A stretch of DNA of 64,000 nt, taken from assembly GCA_035461385.1 (NCBI GenBank), contig DATHVI010000174.1, forward strand, positions 1 to 64,000, written 5' to 3'. The notes beneath the pieces are model-generated. The model ran no database searches, was not told the origin of the DNA, and saw only the letters and a list, made by a program, of their open reading frames with translations. Every line of letters begins with the position of its first letter. Positions within the stretch are counted from its first letter, which is position 1. The DNA comes from DATHVI01 sp035461385. GTDB lineage: Bacteria > Actinomycetota > Thermoleophilia > Solirubrobacterales > 70-9. Both the position numbers and the translations under genes were made by a program. Below, one piece after another: positions 7,759 to 18,761 of the stretch.

Positions 7759-8682
7759 ATGAAGGTGGTCGTCCTCGCCGGTGGCACCGGCGGCGCGAAG
7801 CTCGCCGCCGGCCTCCAGGATGCGCTCGGCGAGGACCTCGCGGTGGTCGCGAACACGGCTGACGACACCGAGGTCCACGGCCTGCGGGTGTCCCCCGACC
7901 CGGACCTGATCACCTACTGGCTCGGCGGGGTGATCGACGCCGAGCGCGGCTGGGGGATCCGCGACGACTCGTTCGTCGTCCACGAGCAGCTTGTCGCGCT
8001 CGGGGCGCCGGGGTGGTTCCAGCTCTCCGACCGCGACCTCGCGACCTGCCTCTACCGGACGCAGTTCCTCGCCGAAGGCGGGACCCTTGCCGCGGCGCAG
8101 GCGCAGATCGCACGCGCGCTCGGAGTCCGCGCCCAGGTGCTGCCGATGTGCGAGGCCGACGTCCGCACCCGGGTCCGCACAGCGGCGGGCTGGCGCGGCA
8201 TCCAGGAGTTCCTGATCCTCGACCACGGCGCGGGCCCGGTCGAGGGAGTCGAGGTCGACGGGCTCGCGGAGGCAAAGCCGGCGCCGGAGGTCCGCGCGGC
8301 GCTCGCCGCGGCGGAGGCGATCGTGATCGGGCCCTCGAACCCGGTGATCTCGATCGGCCCGATCCTCGCGGTGCCGGGGATGCGGGAGGCGATCGCCGCG
8401 AGCGGGGCGCCGGTGATCGCGGTCAACCCGCTCGTCGGCGGCAGCGCGGTCAAGGGCCCGACCGACGCGTTCATGGACGCTGTCGGGCGGCCGCGAAGCG
8501 CGGCCGGAGTCGCGTCGCTATACGCGGGCCTGATCGACGCGATCGTCACCGACCCCGCCGACCCCGATCCCGAGCCCGAGGGCGTGCGGACGCTGGTCCG
8601 CCAGACGCTGATGGCAGACGCCGCCGGGCGGCTGGCGCTCGCCGAGCGGGTGCTGGCGCTTGCCGCGGAGCTGCGCCGGTAG
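7759..8682 (+). CDS. cofD: 2-phospho-L-lactate (or PEP) transferase of F420 biosynthesis
   Basis: 307 residues matching CofD/FbiA. The N-terminus is VVLAGGTGGAKLAAGL, followed by NTADDTEVHGLRVSPDPDL, RDLATCLYRTQFLAEG, a GPSNPVISIGPIL segment and NPLVGGSAVKGPTD. It joins the activated lactate/enolpyruvate moiety from the CofC product to the 8-hydroxy-5-deazaflavin FO, giving F420-0 or dehydro-F420-0. The stop is three bases from the cofC GTG, so the two are surely co-translated. Confidence 0.93.
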   Translation: MKVVVLAGGTGGAKLAAGLQDALGEDLAVVANTADDTEVHGLRVSPDPDLITYWLGGVIDAERGWGIRDDSFVVHEQLVALGAPGWFQLSDRDLATCLYRTQFLAEGGTLAAAQAQIARALGVRAQVLPMCEADVRTRVRTAAGWRGIQEFLILDHGAGPVEGVEVDGLAEAKPAPEVRAALAAAEAIVIGPSNPVISIGPILAVPGMREAIAASGAPVIAVNPLVGGSAVKGPTDAFMDAVGRPRSAAGVASLYAGLIDAIVTDPADPDPEPEGVRTLVRQTLMADAAGRLALAERVLALAAELRR

Positions 8683-8685
8683 CCG

Positions 8686-9372
8686 GTGAAGGCGACCGCG
8701 ATCATCCCGGTGAAGCGCTTTGCGAATGCCAAGCAGCGCCTGCTCGCGACGCTCGACCGCCCGGCCCGGGCGGCGATCGTCAAGGCGATGCTGTCCGACG
8801 TCCTCGCCGCGGCCTCGGCGGCGCGGCGGATCGAGCGGCTGATCGTCGTCACCGGCGAGGGTCGCGCCGAGCGAATCGCGCTGCGCCACGCCCAGCGGAC
8901 GACGACGCCGCTCGAGGTGCTGCGCGACCCCGATGACGCCGGGCACTCGCAGGCCGCGACGCTGGGGATCATCCGCGCGCTCTCGCTCGGAGCGCAGTCC
9001 GTCGCGCTGCTCCCCGGCGACTGCCCCCTGCTCGATCCCGCCGAGCTCGACGCGGCCCTCGAGCGGATGGAGCCGGGCCGGGTCGCCGTGGTACCCGACC
9101 GCCACGGCACCGGCACGAACGCGCTGCTGCTCTCGCCGCCGGATGCAATCCGGCCCGGGTTCGGCGAGGGCAGCCGCGCCCGGCACGCCGAGCGCGGCGC
9201 CGCGCGCGAGCTTGAGACGGCGATCGAGGAGATCCCCTCGCTCGCCCTCGACCTCGACACGCCCGACGACCTCGCCGCGCTCGCGGCGGCGCTGGCCACC
9301 GAGCCGCGGCGTGCGCCGGCCACCGCAACCGCGCTCGCCCGGCTCGATGCCTCCGGCGGCGAGGGGGGCTAG
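8686..9372 (+). CDS. cofC: 2-phospho-L-lactate/PEP guanylyltransferase
   Basis: 228 residues. It has a nucleotidyltransferase (MobA-like) fold: AIIPVKRFANAKQRL, VTGEGRAERIAL, DDAGHSQAATLGI, LLPGDCPLL, and PDRHGTGTNALLL. CofC/FbiD charges phospholactate or phosphoenolpyruvate with GTP for CofD. GTG start. Residues about 205-228 are a short, weakly conserved tail. Confidence 0.9.
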   Translation: MKATAIIPVKRFANAKQRLLATLDRPARAAIVKAMLSDVLAAASAARRIERLIVVTGEGRAERIALRHAQRTTTPLEVLRDPDDAGHSQAATLGIIRALSLGAQSVALLPGDCPLLDPAELDAALERMEPGRVAVVPDRHGTGTNALLLSPPDAIRPGFGEGSRARHAERGAARELETAIEEIPSLALDLDTPDDLAALAAALATEPRRAPATATALARLDASGGEGG

Positions 9373-9449
9373 GTGCGCGGGCGGCTGAGCCTCGCCGTCG
9401 GCAGGCTTCCGTCGCATCGCGACGGTAAGTCGACCAGCGCCGGGTCGAG

Positions 9450-10214
9450 ATGACCCGCAGGCTCAAGATCACCCCCCTCGAGGGGCTGCCCGAGGTACGC
9501 GCCGGCGACCGGCTTGGCGAGCTGATCGCGTCGGCCGCGCGGGCGAACGAGGTTCAACTCGCCGACGCCGACGTCCTCGTCGTCTCGCAGAAGGTGGTCT
9601 CGAAGGCCGAGGGCCGCACGCGGAGGCTCGCCGGCGTCGAGCCCCGCGAGCGCGCTGCGTCGCTCGCCGCCGAGCTCGAGAAGGACCCGCGCCTCGTCGA
9701 GCTGATCCTCGCCGAGACGAAGCGGATCGTCCGCGCCGAGCGCGGGGTGCTGATCGTCGAGACCGTCCAGGGCTGGGTCTGCGCCAACGCCGGGATCGAC
9801 GCGTCGAACGTCCCCGGCGACGACACCGTAGTGCTCTTGCCCGAAGACGCCGACGCCTCGGCGCGGAGGATGCGCGCCGAGCTCGAAGCCGCGGCGAGCT
9901 CCCGGCCGGCGGTGATCGTCGCTGACAGCTTCGGGCGCCCCTGGCGCCTCGGGCAGACCGACGTCGCGATCGGCTGCGCGGGGATCGAGCCGCTCGACGA
10001 CTGGCGCGGTCGGGAGGACCGCGAGGGCCGCGAGCTCGCCGCGACCGCGATCGCCGTCGCCGACGAGCTCGCCGCGGCAGCCGACCTCACCCGCGACAAG
10101 GCCGCCGGGATCCCGGCGATCCGGATCCGCGGCGCCGCGCCGTGGGTCACCGCGGAGGACGGCCCGGGCGCCGCGTCGCTCCGCCGAGCCGAGGCGGACG
10201 ACCTCTTCCGCTAG
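9450..10214 (+). CDS. cofE: coenzyme F420-0:L-glutamate ligase
   Basis: 254 residues. It begins LKITPLEGLPEVRAGDRL and has VVSQKVVSKAEGR, VQGWVCANAGIDASNVPG, VIVADSFGRPWRLGQTDVAIG and a closing AAPWVTAEDGPG. CofE adds glutamates to F420-0 with GTP. Mycobacterial FbiB fuses this domain to an FMN nitroreductase-like domain that reduces dehydro-F420-0; here the protein stops after the ligase domain. The reductase must therefore be encoded elsewhere or the pathway uses phospholactate. Confidence 0.92.
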   Translation: MTRRLKITPLEGLPEVRAGDRLGELIASAARANEVQLADADVLVVSQKVVSKAEGRTRRLAGVEPRERAASLAAELEKDPRLVELILAETKRIVRAERGVLIVETVQGWVCANAGIDASNVPGDDTVVLLPEDADASARRMRAELEAAASSRPAVIVADSFGRPWRLGQTDVAIGCAGIEPLDDWRGREDREGRELAATAIAVADELAAAADLTRDKAAGIPAIRIRGAAPWVTAEDGPGAASLRRAEADDLFR

Positions 10215-10239
10215 GCCTGACCGCGATCGGTGCGGGCTC

Positions 10240-10258
10240 GAGCCGGTACGAGCGGCTC
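10240..10258. terminator. stem-loop between convergent cofE and adh
   Basis: GAGCCG, a 7-base loop and CGGCTC form a short hairpin in the 54-base gap between the convergent stops. A second, wider pair (CGGTGCGGG at 10228 with CCCGCACCG at 10273) encloses it. There is no T-run, so a bidirectional termination role is only inferred from position. Confidence 0.35.
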
Positions 10259-10268
10259 AATCCGGCTC

Positions 10269-11294
10269 TCACCCCGCACCGGACGGGCGGAGGACGGCGG
10301 CGCCGCGGAAGCGCCCGGCGCGGAGGTCGTCGAGGGCGTCGTTGGCCCGCTCGAGCGGGTACTCGGTGACCTCGGTTCGCACCGGCACCGCAGGCGCGAG
10401 GGCGAGGAACTCCTCGCCGTCGCGGCGGGTGAGGTTTGCGACCGAGCGGATGCTGCGCTCGCGCCAGAGGATGTCGTAGGGGAACGAAGGGACGTCGCTC
10501 ATGTGGATCCCGGCGCAGACGACGACGCCCCCCGGAGCGAGCGCCCGCAGCGCGATCGGCACGAGCTCTCCGACGGGGGCGAAGACGATCGCGGCGTCAA
10601 GCTCAACCGGCGGACCGCCATCCCCCGGCTCTGCGACCTCCGAGCCGCCGGCGGCGTCGCCGGCCCAGCTCGCGCCGAGCTCGAGCGCGAACCGCTGCGT
10701 CGCCGCGTCGCCCGGCTTCGTCAGCGCGAGCACCTCGCGCCCCTGGTGGATGGCGACCTGGCAGACGATGTGCGCCGAGGACCCGAATCCGTAAAGCCCG
10801 AGCCGCTCGGCGTCGCCGCACATCCGCAGCGACCGGTAGCCGATCAGCCCGGCGCACAGCAGCGGCGCCGCCTGGAGGTCTGGGTAGCCCTCCGGGACCG
10901 GGAAGCAGAACCGCTCGTCGGCGGCGGCGAGCTCGGCGTAGCCGCCGTCGATGTCATAGCCGGTGAAGCGGGCTTGCGGACAGAGGTTCTCGCGCCCCGA
11001 GCGGCAGTAGCGACACTCACCGCAGGTCCACCCGAGCCAGGGAATGCCGACCCGATCCCCGACCCGATAGCGCTCCGCCCGCTCGCCGTTCGCCACCACC
11101 TCGCCAACGATCTGGTGCCCGGGGACGAGCGGCAGCTTCGGCTCGGCGAGCTCGCCGTCGACCACGTGCAGGTCGGTCCGGCAGACCCCGCACGCCGCGA
11201 CCCGGACGACCACCTCTCCCGCGCCCGGCCGGGGATCGCCGACCTCGGCAGCGGCAAGCGGCGTGCCGGGCTCGGAGAGGACCATCGCGCGCAC
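10269..11294 (-). CDS. zinc-dependent alcohol dehydrogenase
   Basis: About 341 residues of the medium-chain dehydrogenase family. Catalytic zinc ligands are in ACGVCRTDLH and PGHQIVGEV. The structural zinc lobe is intact (CGECRYCRSGRENLC). The nucleotide fold has LGLYGFGSSAHI rather than a plain GxGxxG. It oxidises or reduces an alcohol/aldehyde with NAD(P). The GTG at 11294 gives the usual 'RAMVL' start of this group; an ATG nine bases further in is the alternative. The CGxC lobe and the APLLCAG segment resemble the AdhP-like single-domain alcohol dehydrogenases. The substrate is not evident from the neighbours. Confidence 0.85.
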   Translation of the reverse strand: MRAMVLSEPGTPLAAAEVGDPRPGAGEVVVRVAACGVCRTDLHVVDGELAEPKLPLVPGHQIVGEVVANGERAERYRVGDRVGIPWLGWTCGECRYCRSGRENLCPQARFTGYDIDGGYAELAAADERFCFPVPEGYPDLQAAPLLCAGLIGYRSLRMCGDAERLGLYGFGSSAHIVCQVAIHQGREVLALTKPGDAATQRFALELGASWAGDAAGGSEVAEPGDGGPPVELDAAIVFAPVGELVPIALRALAPGGVVVCAGIHMSDVPSFPYDILWRERSIRSVANLTRRDGEEFLALAPAVPVRTEVTEYPLERANDALDDLRAGRFRGAAVLRPSGAG

Positions 11295-11416
11295 GCCGGA
11301 ATCATCCCGCGCCGACTCGCCAGACGCCGGGCGGCAGCCGTCATCGCTCGATCGACCGAGTGCGTGGTTCGGGGGACATATTCCCCCACCCGCACTCGAG
11401 CTGGGTGCCGCTCCGT

Positions 11417-13681
<2,265 letters not shown>

Positions 13682-13786
13682 CGGTTGGACGCTATCAGCG
13701 TCGCGAGCCGCCGCGGATGCCGCCGAGCCGGCCGCGGGCGTCAGGGCCCGCGGCCGGCGCGAGTCGCGAATCTCAGGGCTTGACAG

Positions 13787-14539
13787 CTAGGCCTGGGGGA
13801 CCTTCGGGGTCTGGACCGGAGGCTCGGGGCCGGCCGCGTACTGCGGGCCGGCGATCACGAACCTGAATACGACGACGGCGACGCCCGCGCCGACGATCGG
13901 GCCGATGATGTAGGGCCAGATGTCGCTGAAGCTGCCGAACGCGTTGCCGATCAGCGCCGGGCCGAACCAGCGGGCGGGGTTGACGGCGGCGCCGGTGAGC
14001 GGGCCGATGACCATGACGACGAAGCCGAGCGTGAGCCCGATTACGAACGGGGCCCACTCCTGGCGGGCGCGCGGGTTCATCGCCACCCCGAGCACGGCGA
14101 GCACGAGCAGGAAGGTCCCGATCGCCTCGATCAGCGCGGCGGCGGTGCTGTTCGCGAGCAGCGGGCTGATCTGCGCCGCGCCGTAATCGCTCGCGCGGCC
14201 CTCGTCGACGAGGAAGCCCTTCGCGAGCAGCGCGCCGAGGACGCCGCCGGAGAGCTGGGCGAGCATGTAGACCACCGCGTCGACGGGGTCGATCCTCCGC
14301 GCCGCCATCGCGGCGAGGGTGATCGCGGGGTTGAAGTGCCCCCCGCTCGCCGCCCCGAGTGTGACCACGAGCAGGAAGAGGACGAAGGCGTGCGCCAGCC
14401 CGATGACGGCGTAGTCCGATCCGGTCTGAGCCTCAGGACTCGTCGAGAGGTAGAGGATGATGACCGTACAGATCGTGAAGACCAGAAACAGCGTGCCGAT
14501 GAGCTCGGCGATATAGGCAGCAAGGCCTCGATCCTGCAC
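13787..14539 (-). CDS. aquaporin / MIP family channel
   Basis: 250 residues with six predicted membrane helices and two half-helices bearing the NPA boxes (GGHFNPAITL near residue 68 and AAVNPARWFGP near 188). The Arg after the second NPA is the selectivity-filter arginine. A Gly-rich context (GAASGGHFNP) is common to both water and glycerol channels, so the solute is not assigned. The last 20 residues are a Pro-rich cytosolic tail. The ribosome site (GGAGG) is clear. It is a single gene between fbiC and ppa. Confidence 0.9.
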   Translation of the reverse strand: MQDRGLAAYIAELIGTLFLVFTICTVIILYLSTSPEAQTGSDYAVIGLAHAFVLFLLVVTLGAASGGHFNPAITLAAMAARRIDPVDAVVYMLAQLSGGVLGALLAKGFLVDEGRASDYGAAQISPLLANSTAAALIEAIGTFLLVLAVLGVAMNPRARQEWAPFVIGLTLGFVVMVIGPLTGAAVNPARWFGPALIGNAFGSFSDIWPYIIGPIVGAGVAVVVFRFVIAGPQYAAGPEPPVQTPKVPQA

Positions 14540-14566
14540 TGCAAACCTCCTAGCTGGTAGCCCTTT

Positions 14567-14582
14567 CCCGCCCCGAGGCGGG
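14567..14582. terminator. hairpin downstream of ppa
   Basis: CCCGCC, loop CCGA, GGCGGG, located between the ppa stop and the aquaporin start, both minus strand. No T-run follows on the transcribed strand; it could slow or end ppa transcription. Confidence 0.35.
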
Positions 14583-14605
14583 AGATCAGCGGCGCAGTCT
14601 ATACA

Positions 14606-15163
14606 TCACGACCCCGGGGGCACGACCGCGGGTCGGGGGTCGCGAGGGTCTGATCCCCGGGCCCCGTGCTCGGCGTGCAGGCGCTTGGCCTCGGCGATCA
14701 CCGCGAGCGCCTCGGCGTGCGAGCGCCATCCCTCGACGTCGACCTGCTTGCCCTCGAGCTGCTTGTAGACGGAGAAGAAATGGGTGATCTCGCGCTGGAG
14801 CTGGATCGGGATGTCGTCGAGCGTCTCAGCGTGGTTCCAGCCCGGGTCATGGGTGGGGACGCAGACGATCTTGTCGTCCTCCCCCTTCTCGTCGTGCATC
14901 TTGAAGACCGCGATCGGCTTGACCGCGATCACGCAGCCCGGGAACGTCGGCTCCGAGACGCAGACCATCGCATCGAGCGGATCGTCGTCGCGGCCGCGAT
15001 GGCCGATCAGGTACCCGTAGTCGGTCGGGTAGACGGTTGACGACGACAGGAAGCGGTCGAGCACGACGGCGCCGACCGCCTCGTCGTACTCGTACTTGTT
15101 GCGGCTCCCCTTCGGGATCTCGATGAATGCGAGGAGCTCGTCACCAGCGGCTTCGACGGCCAT
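14606..15163 (-). CDS. ppa: inorganic pyrophosphatase (family I)
   Basis: 185 residues. Family I landmarks are all present: IEIPKGSRNKYEYD, the YPTDYGYL segment, the DDDPLDAMV signature that binds Mg, and VPTHDPGWNH. It hydrolyses pyrophosphate in the cytosol and so pulls biosynthetic reactions forward. The last 25 residues are an unusual Pro/Arg-rich tail. It is divergent from the lipoprotein gene, with a 35-base gap that must hold both promoters. Confidence 0.95.
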   Translation of the reverse strand: MAVEAAGDELLAFIEIPKGSRNKYEYDEAVGAVVLDRFLSSSTVYPTDYGYLIGHRGRDDDPLDAMVCVSEPTFPGCVIAVKPIAVFKMHDEKGEDDKIVCVPTHDPGWNHAETLDDIPIQLQREITHFFSVYKQLEGKQVDVEGWRSHAEALAVIAEAKRLHAEHGARGSDPRDPRPAVVPPGS

Positions 15164-15198
15164 CGACGGACGAGGTTACCCGGGACCGCTCCACGGCT

Positions 15199-16164
15199 AT
15201 GCTCGGCCGCCGGATGAGATCGTTGGCCGCGCTGCTGGCGGCCATCCTCGCCGCCGGCATCGCCGGCTGCGGGGGTGGCGCTGAACCGGGCGCTTCGAGG
15301 GAAGCGACCCTCGTGCTCGATTTCCAGCCCAACGCCGTCCACGCCGGGATCTACTCCGCGTTGCGCCACGGCGACTACGAGGCCGCCGGCGTCTCGCTCG
15401 AGATCCGCGAGCCGACCGAGTCGACCGACGCCCCTCGGCTGCTCGAGGTTGGTGGGGCCGAGCTGGCGATCCTCACCGCCGGCGACCTCGGCGTCGCGCT
15501 CGAGCGCGGGCTCGCGCTGCGGCCGGTTGCCGAGATCGTCCGCGAGCCGCTCGGGGCGGTGATCGCCGCCGACCGCCGCGAGATCGCCGAGCCCCGCGAC
15601 CTCGAGGGGGCGCGCGTCGGGGTCACCGGCCTCCCGTCCGACGACGCCGTCCTCGACGCCGTGCTCGAAGCCGGTGGCGGCGACCCCGCCGCCGTCGAGC
15701 GGGTCCAGATCGGGTTCGAGTCGGTCGCCGCGCTCGCAGCCGGGAGGCTAGACGCCGCGACCGGGTTCTGGAGCGCCGAGGGCGTCGCCCTGCGCCGGCT
15801 CGGGGTGCCGACGCGGGAGTTCCGGGTCTCCGACCACGGCGGCTCCTATCCGGAGCTGCTGCTGGTCGCCGCGCAGCGCGGCGACCGCGAGCTCGCCGCG
15901 GCGGTGGTCGAGGCGACCGAGCGCGGCTACCGGCGTCTGCGCGAAGATCCCGAGCGGGCGCTCGACGACCTGCTCGCCTCGGTCCCGGGGCTCGACCGCG
16001 CCGAGCAGCAGGCCCAGCTCGAGGCGCTGCTCGCCGCCGGCGCGTTCGGCGAGCGCATCCGCAGGCCCAACCTCGACGGCTGGCTCGAGTTCGCCGCCCG
16101 CCACGGGATCGTCGATACGGAGGCGGTCCGTGAGCGGCTCAGCGAGGTGGGCGCGGGGCCGTAG
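15199..16164 (+). CDS. substrate-binding lipoprotein, NMT1/THI5-like
   Basis: About 321 residues. The N-terminus is a signal peptide with lipobox AAGIAGC, so the protein is anchored outside the membrane. LVLDFQPNAVHAGIYSALRHGDY is the typical opening of NMT1/THI5-like ABC solute receptors (ThiY-type, for pyrimidine or sulfonate-like ligands). ELAILTAGDLGVALERG and GVTGLPSDDAVLDAVL follow the same fold. No permease or ATPase gene is adjacent, so it is an orphan receptor. A second in-frame ATG at 15214 is an equally good start. Confidence 0.75.
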   Translation: MLGRRMRSLAALLAAILAAGIAGCGGGAEPGASREATLVLDFQPNAVHAGIYSALRHGDYEAAGVSLEIREPTESTDAPRLLEVGGAELAILTAGDLGVALERGLALRPVAEIVREPLGAVIAADRREIAEPRDLEGARVGVTGLPSDDAVLDAVLEAGGGDPAAVERVQIGFESVAALAAGRLDAATGFWSAEGVALRRLGVPTREFRVSDHGGSYPELLLVAAQRGDRELAAAVVEATERGYRRLREDPERALDDLLASVPGLDRAEQQAQLEALLAAGAFGERIRRPNLDGWLEFAARHGIVDTEAVRERLSEVGAGP

Positions 16165-16182
16165 CGCCCCCCGGGATCTCGG

Positions 16183-16545
16183 TCAGAGCGAGCGCCGGGC
16201 GCGGAACTCGCGCCGCACCGACTCTGGGCGCCCCCACATCTGGACGACCTCGGCGCGTCCCTGGCGGACGTCGCGCAGGATCAGCTCGCCGCCGATCCCC
16301 TCGTCGTCGAACAGCGCCAGGGTCCCGAGCACCGTCTCGGCGGCGGCGGCGTGGCCGAAGCTGTGGGCGACGTTCAGCCGCCAGTGCCAGTCGGCGTGCG
16401 AGTAGGGCTGCGCGTTGACCTGGGTGAGCAGCACCGCCGCGTCGACGTAGCGGGACTCGTCGCTGAGGCGCAGGTCGCAGACGATGTCGGTCCAGTCGCC
16501 CGGAAGCGAGTCGAGGATCGCCTGGAAGTCGTCGGCAAGCGCCAC
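16183..16545 (-). CDS. conserved hypothetical protein
   Basis: 120 residues, no signal peptide or membrane helix. It contains LPGDWTDIVCDLRL near the start and an alternating strand pattern with ADWHWRLNVAHSFGHAAA and WGRPESVRREF. The fold and function are not recognised. The acidic N-terminal half and basic C-terminus are typical of small cytosolic proteins of this lineage. It is convergent with the upstream lipoprotein gene (18-base gap) and divergent from the GGDEF-EAL gene. Confidence 0.55.
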   Translation of the reverse strand: MALADDFQAILDSLPGDWTDIVCDLRLSDESRYVDAAVLLTQVNAQPYSHADWHWRLNVAHSFGHAAAAETVLGTLALFDDEGIGGELILRDVRQGRAEVVQMWGRPESVRREFRARRSL

Positions 16546-16677
16546 GCGATCAGCCTAGCCGCTCGCCTGACGCCGCGGAGAGCCGGTGGGAGCGGTGCAC
16601 CAGGCCCGGAGATCGCTAAAGGCTCGCCCTCCGGCGCCCGATCTACGGATCACCCCCGTACTTGCGGGGCGGACGAC

Positions 16678-18708
16678 ATGGCCGACCGCTCACCACTCAA
16701 GCGCGCGCGAGCCGCGGCATCACGCCGCCTCGGCCCAACGATCCCGGTGGCGGCCACCGGTGCGGTCGCGTGGCTCGGGGCGACGATCGCCGTCTTCGAG
16801 GTCAAGGGCCCGGCGCTGGTCGCCCTCGGCGTCGGCGGCGCCGGGCTGATCATCGGGCTGCTCGCCCTCGTCCAGCACCAGCACGCTCGCCTCCACGGCC
16901 TGGCGACGACCGACGCCGTCACCGGCCTCGCAAACCACCGCGGCTTCCATGAGCGCCTCGACGCAGCGCTCTCGCTGGCGCGCCGCGAGCGCGCTCCGGT
17001 GGCGCTCATCGTCATCGACCTCGACGACTTCAAGGCCGTCAACGACAGCCACGGCCATCCCTACGGCGACACCGTCCTCGGGACCGTCGGCGAGCGGCTC
17101 CGAGCGACGGTCCGGCCCGAGGACGTCGCCGCACGGATCGGCGGCGAGGAGTTCGCGCTGATCCTGTACGGGGTCGAGGCCGAGCAGGCGCTCGCGATCG
17201 CCGAGCGCGCCCGGGCTGCGGTCGCGGCGATCCCCGTCGACGGGATCAGGCTCACGTGCTCAGCCGGGCTCGCGACCTGCCCGGCCGACTCCGACGACCC
17301 CGCGGTCCTCAACCACCTCGCCGATACCGCGCTGTACTGGGCGAAGCGGGGGGGCAAGAACCGTACCCGCCGGTTCGACGCCGGCCACACCCCGGGCGAC
17401 TGGTCCGCGCGCCAGCGCGCGGAGGTCGAGGCGCTGCTCGCGAGCGACTCGCCGGTCCACGTCGTATACCAGCCGATCGTCGCCCTCGCGACCGGCCGGG
17501 TGCTGGGCTACGAAGCGCTCGCCCGGTTCCCGAACGCCTCCCGGAGCTCGCCCGAGGGCTGGTTTGTGCAGGCGCACGGATGCGGGCTCGGCCCCGAGCT
17601 CGAGGCCGCCGCGATCGAGGCCGCGCTCGGCCCCACCGACCGCCCGCTCGGCACTTACCTGGCGCTCAACGTCAGCCCGTCGGCGCTCTCCTCCGAGGTC
17701 GTCCAGCGCGCCCTCCCGAGGGACCTCGACGGGATCGTGGTCGAGATCACCGAGCACGAGTTCGTCGCCGACGATGGCGAGCTCGCGGCGGCGATCGCCG
17801 ACCTCCGCGCTCGCGGCGCCAAGGTCGCGATCGACGACGCCGGGGCGGGCTACGCGGGGCTCAGCCAGCTGATGCGAGTCCGGCCCGACATCGTCAAGCT
17901 CGACCGCGACCTGATCGACGGGATCCACGACGACGTCGCCCGGATGGCCCTGGTCGAGTCGTTCGTCCGCTTCGCGGGCCACATCGGGGCCACCGTCTGC
18001 GCCGAGGGGATCGAGAGCCTCGACGATCTCGCGGCGACCGCCGACCTCGACGTCGAGTGGGCACAGGGCTACGTCTTCGCCCACCCCGCGGGGCCGTGGA
18101 CGGGGATCTCGCCGCTCGCGGTCGAGGTCTGCAGGGCGTCGCTCGACGAGGCGCTGCGCACCGTCCCCGGCGACTCGCAGTGCGCGGTCGGGGTCGACCG
18201 CCGGCTGGTCCGCCTCAGCGCCCACCTCGCCGGGGCGCGCTCGCGCGGCGACCTCGACGGGGCTCTGGCCCTGATCAGCGCCGAGATCGGAGCCGACAAG
18301 GTGGTGCTCTCGCGCTGGCATCCGTCGACGGGGATCGTCGAGACCCTGGCGGAGAACGGCGATCGGGCGTCCGAGGAGCCCGCCTACGACGTCTCCCAGT
18401 TCCCGCTCACCGCCCACGTGCTCGATCGTCGCGAGGTCGCGCAGGTCTTCGTCGGCGACCCAGGGGCCGACCCGGCCGAGGCCACCCACCTGCTCGACAT
18501 GGGGAAGCGGTCGCTGCTGATGGTCCCGGTGGTCAGTCGCGGTGAGAGCCTCGGGCTGCTCGAGGCCTACAGCCGCCAGGATCGCCCCTGGCTTCGGGCC
18601 GAGGTCAACCGCGCCCGGGTGATCGCGAACCAGTTCGCGTCGGTGATCCCCGCCGTGCTCGGCGGAGCCGAGCCTGCTGCCCGCGTCCGCGCCCGGACGA
18701 CCGCCTGA
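16678..18708 (+). CDS. GGDEF-EAL-GAF cyclic-di-GMP protein
   Basis: 676 residues. Residues 20-70 contain two predicted membrane helices. The GGDEF domain (about 80-235) has RIGGEEFALIL, an intact GGEEF active site. The EAL domain (about 245-480) has YEALARF, LNVSPSAL, EITEHEF, IDDAGAGYAGL, KLDRDLI, CAEGIES and AQGYVF, so all metal and catalytic residues are present although DDFG is changed to DDAG. Residues about 510-660 form a GAF-like sensor domain. The family makes and breaks cyclic di-GMP. Placing a GAF domain after EAL at the C-terminus is uncommon; usually sensors come first. Single gene. Confidence 0.9.
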   Translation: MADRSPLKRARAAASRRLGPTIPVAATGAVAWLGATIAVFEVKGPALVALGVGGAGLIIGLLALVQHQHARLHGLATTDAVTGLANHRGFHERLDAALSLARRERAPVALIVIDLDDFKAVNDSHGHPYGDTVLGTVGERLRATVRPEDVAARIGGEEFALILYGVEAEQALAIAERARAAVAAIPVDGIRLTCSAGLATCPADSDDPAVLNHLADTALYWAKRGGKNRTRRFDAGHTPGDWSARQRAEVEALLASDSPVHVVYQPIVALATGRVLGYEALARFPNASRSSPEGWFVQAHGCGLGPELEAAAIEAALGPTDRPLGTYLALNVSPSALSSEVVQRALPRDLDGIVVEITEHEFVADDGELAAAIADLRARGAKVAIDDAGAGYAGLSQLMRVRPDIVKLDRDLIDGIHDDVARMALVESFVRFAGHIGATVCAEGIESLDDLAATADLDVEWAQGYVFAHPAGPWTGISPLAVEVCRASLDEALRTVPGDSQCAVGVDRRLVRLSAHLAGARSRGDLDGALALISAEIGADKVVLSRWHPSTGIVETLAENGDRASEEPAYDVSQFPLTAHVLDRREVAQVFVGDPGADPAEATHLLDMGKRSLLMVPVVSRGESLGLLEAYSRQDRPWLRAEVNRARVIANQFASVIPAVLGGAEPAARVRARTTA

Positions 18709-18761
18709 GGGGCTGTGGGCGTGCCGGGGGGCGCTCGACCGGGCTGTCAGAATCGGAGGCG

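Noticed and set aside
14567..14582. Hairpins as classical Rho-independent terminators in several gaps
   Set aside because: None is followed by a T-run; listed only as candidate terminators with low confidence.
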